Assembly (NCBI GenBank): GCA_963573315.1
Contig: OY752143.1
Coordinates: forward strand, 1,550,001 to 1,614,000
DNA from: Entomortierella parvispora
Lineage: Eukaryota; Mortierellomycota; Mortierellomycetes; Mortierellales; Mortierellaceae
DNA: 64,000 bases
Direction of reading: 5' to 3'
In this document: piece by piece, positions 62,036 through 64,000 of the stretch
Position numbering within the stretch: the stretch's first letter is position 1
Layout: every line of letters begins with the position of its first letter
Program-made: the position numbers and the translations under genes
Notes under the pieces: model-generated
Database searches by the model: none
What the model was told of the DNA's origin: nothing
The model's input: the letters and a program-made list of their open reading frames with translations, nothing else

Positions 62036-63046
62036 CTACGACTCGATTTCGGTGAGGGCAGAAACCTTGGCAAAGTACTCTCCAAGAAGGTCGATCACCT
62101 CCAATCCAGCCTTGAACTGCTCGGGGTCAGACCAGTCACCACGACTACCACACCAGCCGTGACGGACGTTATCGAAACGTTTCTGGAACGACTTCACGGG
62201 AAAGTTGTTGTGCTCAACAGACTCGAGGATGGGGATCTGGAAATTGTTCATGAAAGGCAAGGAAAAAAATAGGACGCTTAGCTGTTGTTTTTAACAAAGA
62301 GGAAGCAATTGAACAGTATACGCCGTTGCAACCAGTAGAATTCTCTTTTTTTATGCATCTTGTTTTCCACTTACCATGTCGGCCTCATCTTTGGATGCGA
62401 GCAAGATCAAAGGACACTTGACATCCTTGACAGTCTCAATGGTGGTGAAGGAAGGGTGAGGTCCACCAGTGGCCAAGAAAGGCTGACCGGGCTCAGAAGC
62501 TGCCTTGATCGCAATGGAAGCGCCCCAGCACTGTCCAAAGATCGAAAAGGAGGTGCAACCGTCTGCACGCAAGTCCTCGACGGCGGCAAGAACGAGATCG
62601 TAAATGTGATTCTTCTTGTAATCACCATTCTCGCCAATCCAAGCCCAGAAAGCATCACGGTCGCCCAGCAAGGAGGTAGGGACGGGGCCGTCCTTGAACA
62701 TGTGCGGCGCGGCGACTTGGAAACCACCGTGGGAGACAGCGAGACGCTAAAGTTTCCATCCAAAAAAAAAATAATAATAATAATGAGAAGCATTAGCGCA
62801 CGTCCTCCGCCTTGATATCCTAGCCAACAGAACTGATAGTCATACGTCATAGACTTGATGCGTCGTGGGGTGCAATCCCAAAGGGTCGTGGATGGCGACG
62901 ATTCCACGCTTGGAATCTTTAGGCCCAGTTCGGTACACCTTTCGCTCGTGTCCCTCGACTTTGGTGGAAAGGACCTTGTCTTCGCCCTTGGCTTGCCATT
63001 CGGCGTTGGTGGGCTGAGTGTTGCAGCAGGCGTCAGTAAGAGTCAT
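62036..63046 (-). CDS. Dienelactone hydrolase family protein
   Basis: Exons 63046-62846, 62746-62375 and 62236-62036, all phase 0; 257 residues. The protein begins MTLTDACCNTQPTN with no signal peptide, then KVYRTGPKDSKRGIVAIHD, typical of this alpha/beta hydrolase family. The nucleophile elbow FGQCWGAS has the family Cys; ILLASKDEADM supplies the Asp region and DNVRHGWCGSRGDW the catalytic His. Dienelactone hydrolases open lactone rings in chlorocatechol breakdown in bacteria; most fungal members are cytosolic with unknown natural substrates, so no reaction is assigned. It has a broken partner copy to the left and repeated flanks on both sides. A tandem repeat lies in its upstream region. 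Confidence 0.9.
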
Positions 63047-64000
63047 TGCGTGTGTTTGTTTCGTGTTTGGAAGAGTTGTTGAGAAGGAGAGAAAGTGGGT
63101 TGAGTGGTAAGAAGAACGCGAATGTGGCCCTGGTTTTATACGTTTTGAAAAAAAGAGTAACTGACCAGAGGCAATGACTGCGCAAGGTAAAACCAAGGTC
63201 CACTCTGATTCCTGCTCCCAAGACTTCAACAACCCTTGCCGGAAAAAAATACCAAGAACATATTCTTGCGATGGAGCTGGCTCCCAAGACTTCAACAACC
63301 CTAGCCGGGAAAAATACAAGAGTATAATCTTGCGATGGAGCTGGCTCCAAGGCAGGAATATTGCGCACTTTTGTACGCGTAACATTTTGAATGAAGGGTG
63401 CGTGTATAGCTGGGCTTAGAACTTGCGAGTCATTTTTATTGACGTTGATAACGACAGGCTCCAATGCTACTTTGGTTCTTTTTAACACTGTGTCCGTGCG
63501 ATAAGACGTCAGGAGCAATGGAGCAAAAAAAAAAAAAAAAAAACACGCTAGTGACAGGAAACATTTTGTCTCGAGACTAAACCTCCAAGCAAATTTGCAC
63601 TAAGCCTAAAATCAGTTCCGTGACTGCTTCCCGCGAACGCGCAAGTGCCTGATTCGCAGAATGGCAACGCAACATTGCATGATGCGCGTGCGTGTGGGAT
63701 GTGTCTGCTTTTCATCCCATTTACTTTTCGCTCTTCTTCTGCATCTTCTCCGACGACCCAACGCTTCCCTCTTCAAAAAGAATACCATGGTATGCAATCC
63801 AGGACTTCGTACTCGCGTCGGGCGCAAGCGGGACATCATCAGCCACCGAGGAAACATTAATGGATTGACTCTTTGGAAACTCTGGAAGAAGCAGGACATT
63901 TTAATGACCCCCTCTTTTGTTTGAATGCGTCACTCCCTTTTTATCTAATGAAAGAGAAGCTGACTGTACTACCCGTTCTATACACTGCAAAAACAACAAC
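63047..64000. other. Upstream region of the hydrolase gene and repeated flank block
   Basis: Contains a 66-nt tandem repeat (63215-63350), an A run at 63523-63541 and, from about 63630 to 63900, a block similar to 61560-61800. No gene recognised before the window ends. Confidence 0.6.
63215..63350. repeat. Imperfect tandem repeat, two units of 66 and 64 nt
   Basis: Units start with CTCCCAAGACTTCAACAACC at 63215 and 63281 and end with CTTGCGATGGAGCTGG; a partial third copy (CTCCAAGG) starts at 63345. It lies 170-300 bases upstream of the hydrolase start. Confidence 0.88.

Overview
The window is nuclear DNA of a filamentous fungus. Most genes are split by short introns (about 60-110 nt) with GTAAGT/GTATGT-type donors and CTAAT/CTAAC branch sites. 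The recognisable products include chitin deacetylase, a DASH kinetochore subunit, PAS kinase and a Zn2Cys6 transcription factor. Gene structures and general style suggest an early-diverging lineage (Mucoromycota, perhaps Mortierellomycotina); that placement is inference. Nothing prokaryotic, viral or clearly transposon-derived was recognised, and no tRNA or rRNA gene was seen. All exon joins given here are my own splice predictions from frame, splice motifs and family knowledge.

Left part (1-30 kb): the 5' end of a CSC1/OSCA-type channel gene; a secreted 22-residue-repeat protein whose second exon, hidden behind a 78-nt intron, adds an acidic linker and a GPI-like tail; a convergent GPI-type chitin deacetylase; a small Cys-cluster protein; DCC1 (Ctf18-RFC subunit), divergent from a very large Gln-rich protein; OST48/WBP1; PEX1; a 71-residue DAD4; and, after 3.3 kb without recognisable genes, an F-box protein.

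Middle (30-50 kb): gene-poor and full of homopolymers and microsatellites. It holds a Zn2Cys6/PAS transcription factor of the ERT1/AcuK type whose zinc cluster is interrupted by a 2.26-kb intron, a PAS kinase whose 5' part is lost in a 200-N assembly gap, and a fungal multi-pass membrane protein of unknown function.

Right part (50-64 kb): compact. A small acidic protein is followed by mitochondrial functions: 3-hydroxyacyl-CoA dehydrogenase, mitochondrial release factor 1, methylcrotonoyl-CoA carboxylase beta and succinate dehydrogenase subunit 3, with RRP7 (rRNA processing) among them. The window ends in a locally duplicated dienelactone-hydrolase locus: one intact gene, one 3' pseudogene fragment with four separate lesions, and a repeated flanking block suggesting that the array continues beyond the right edge.

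The genes do not form one pathway. Two local themes stand out: cell-surface/cell-wall proteins near 1-5 kb and mitochondrial metabolism at 51-60 kb. The most novel-looking items are the 22-residue repeat surface protein, the split Cys-cluster protein, the large Gln-rich protein and the hairpin-rich island near 30.2-30.4 kb.
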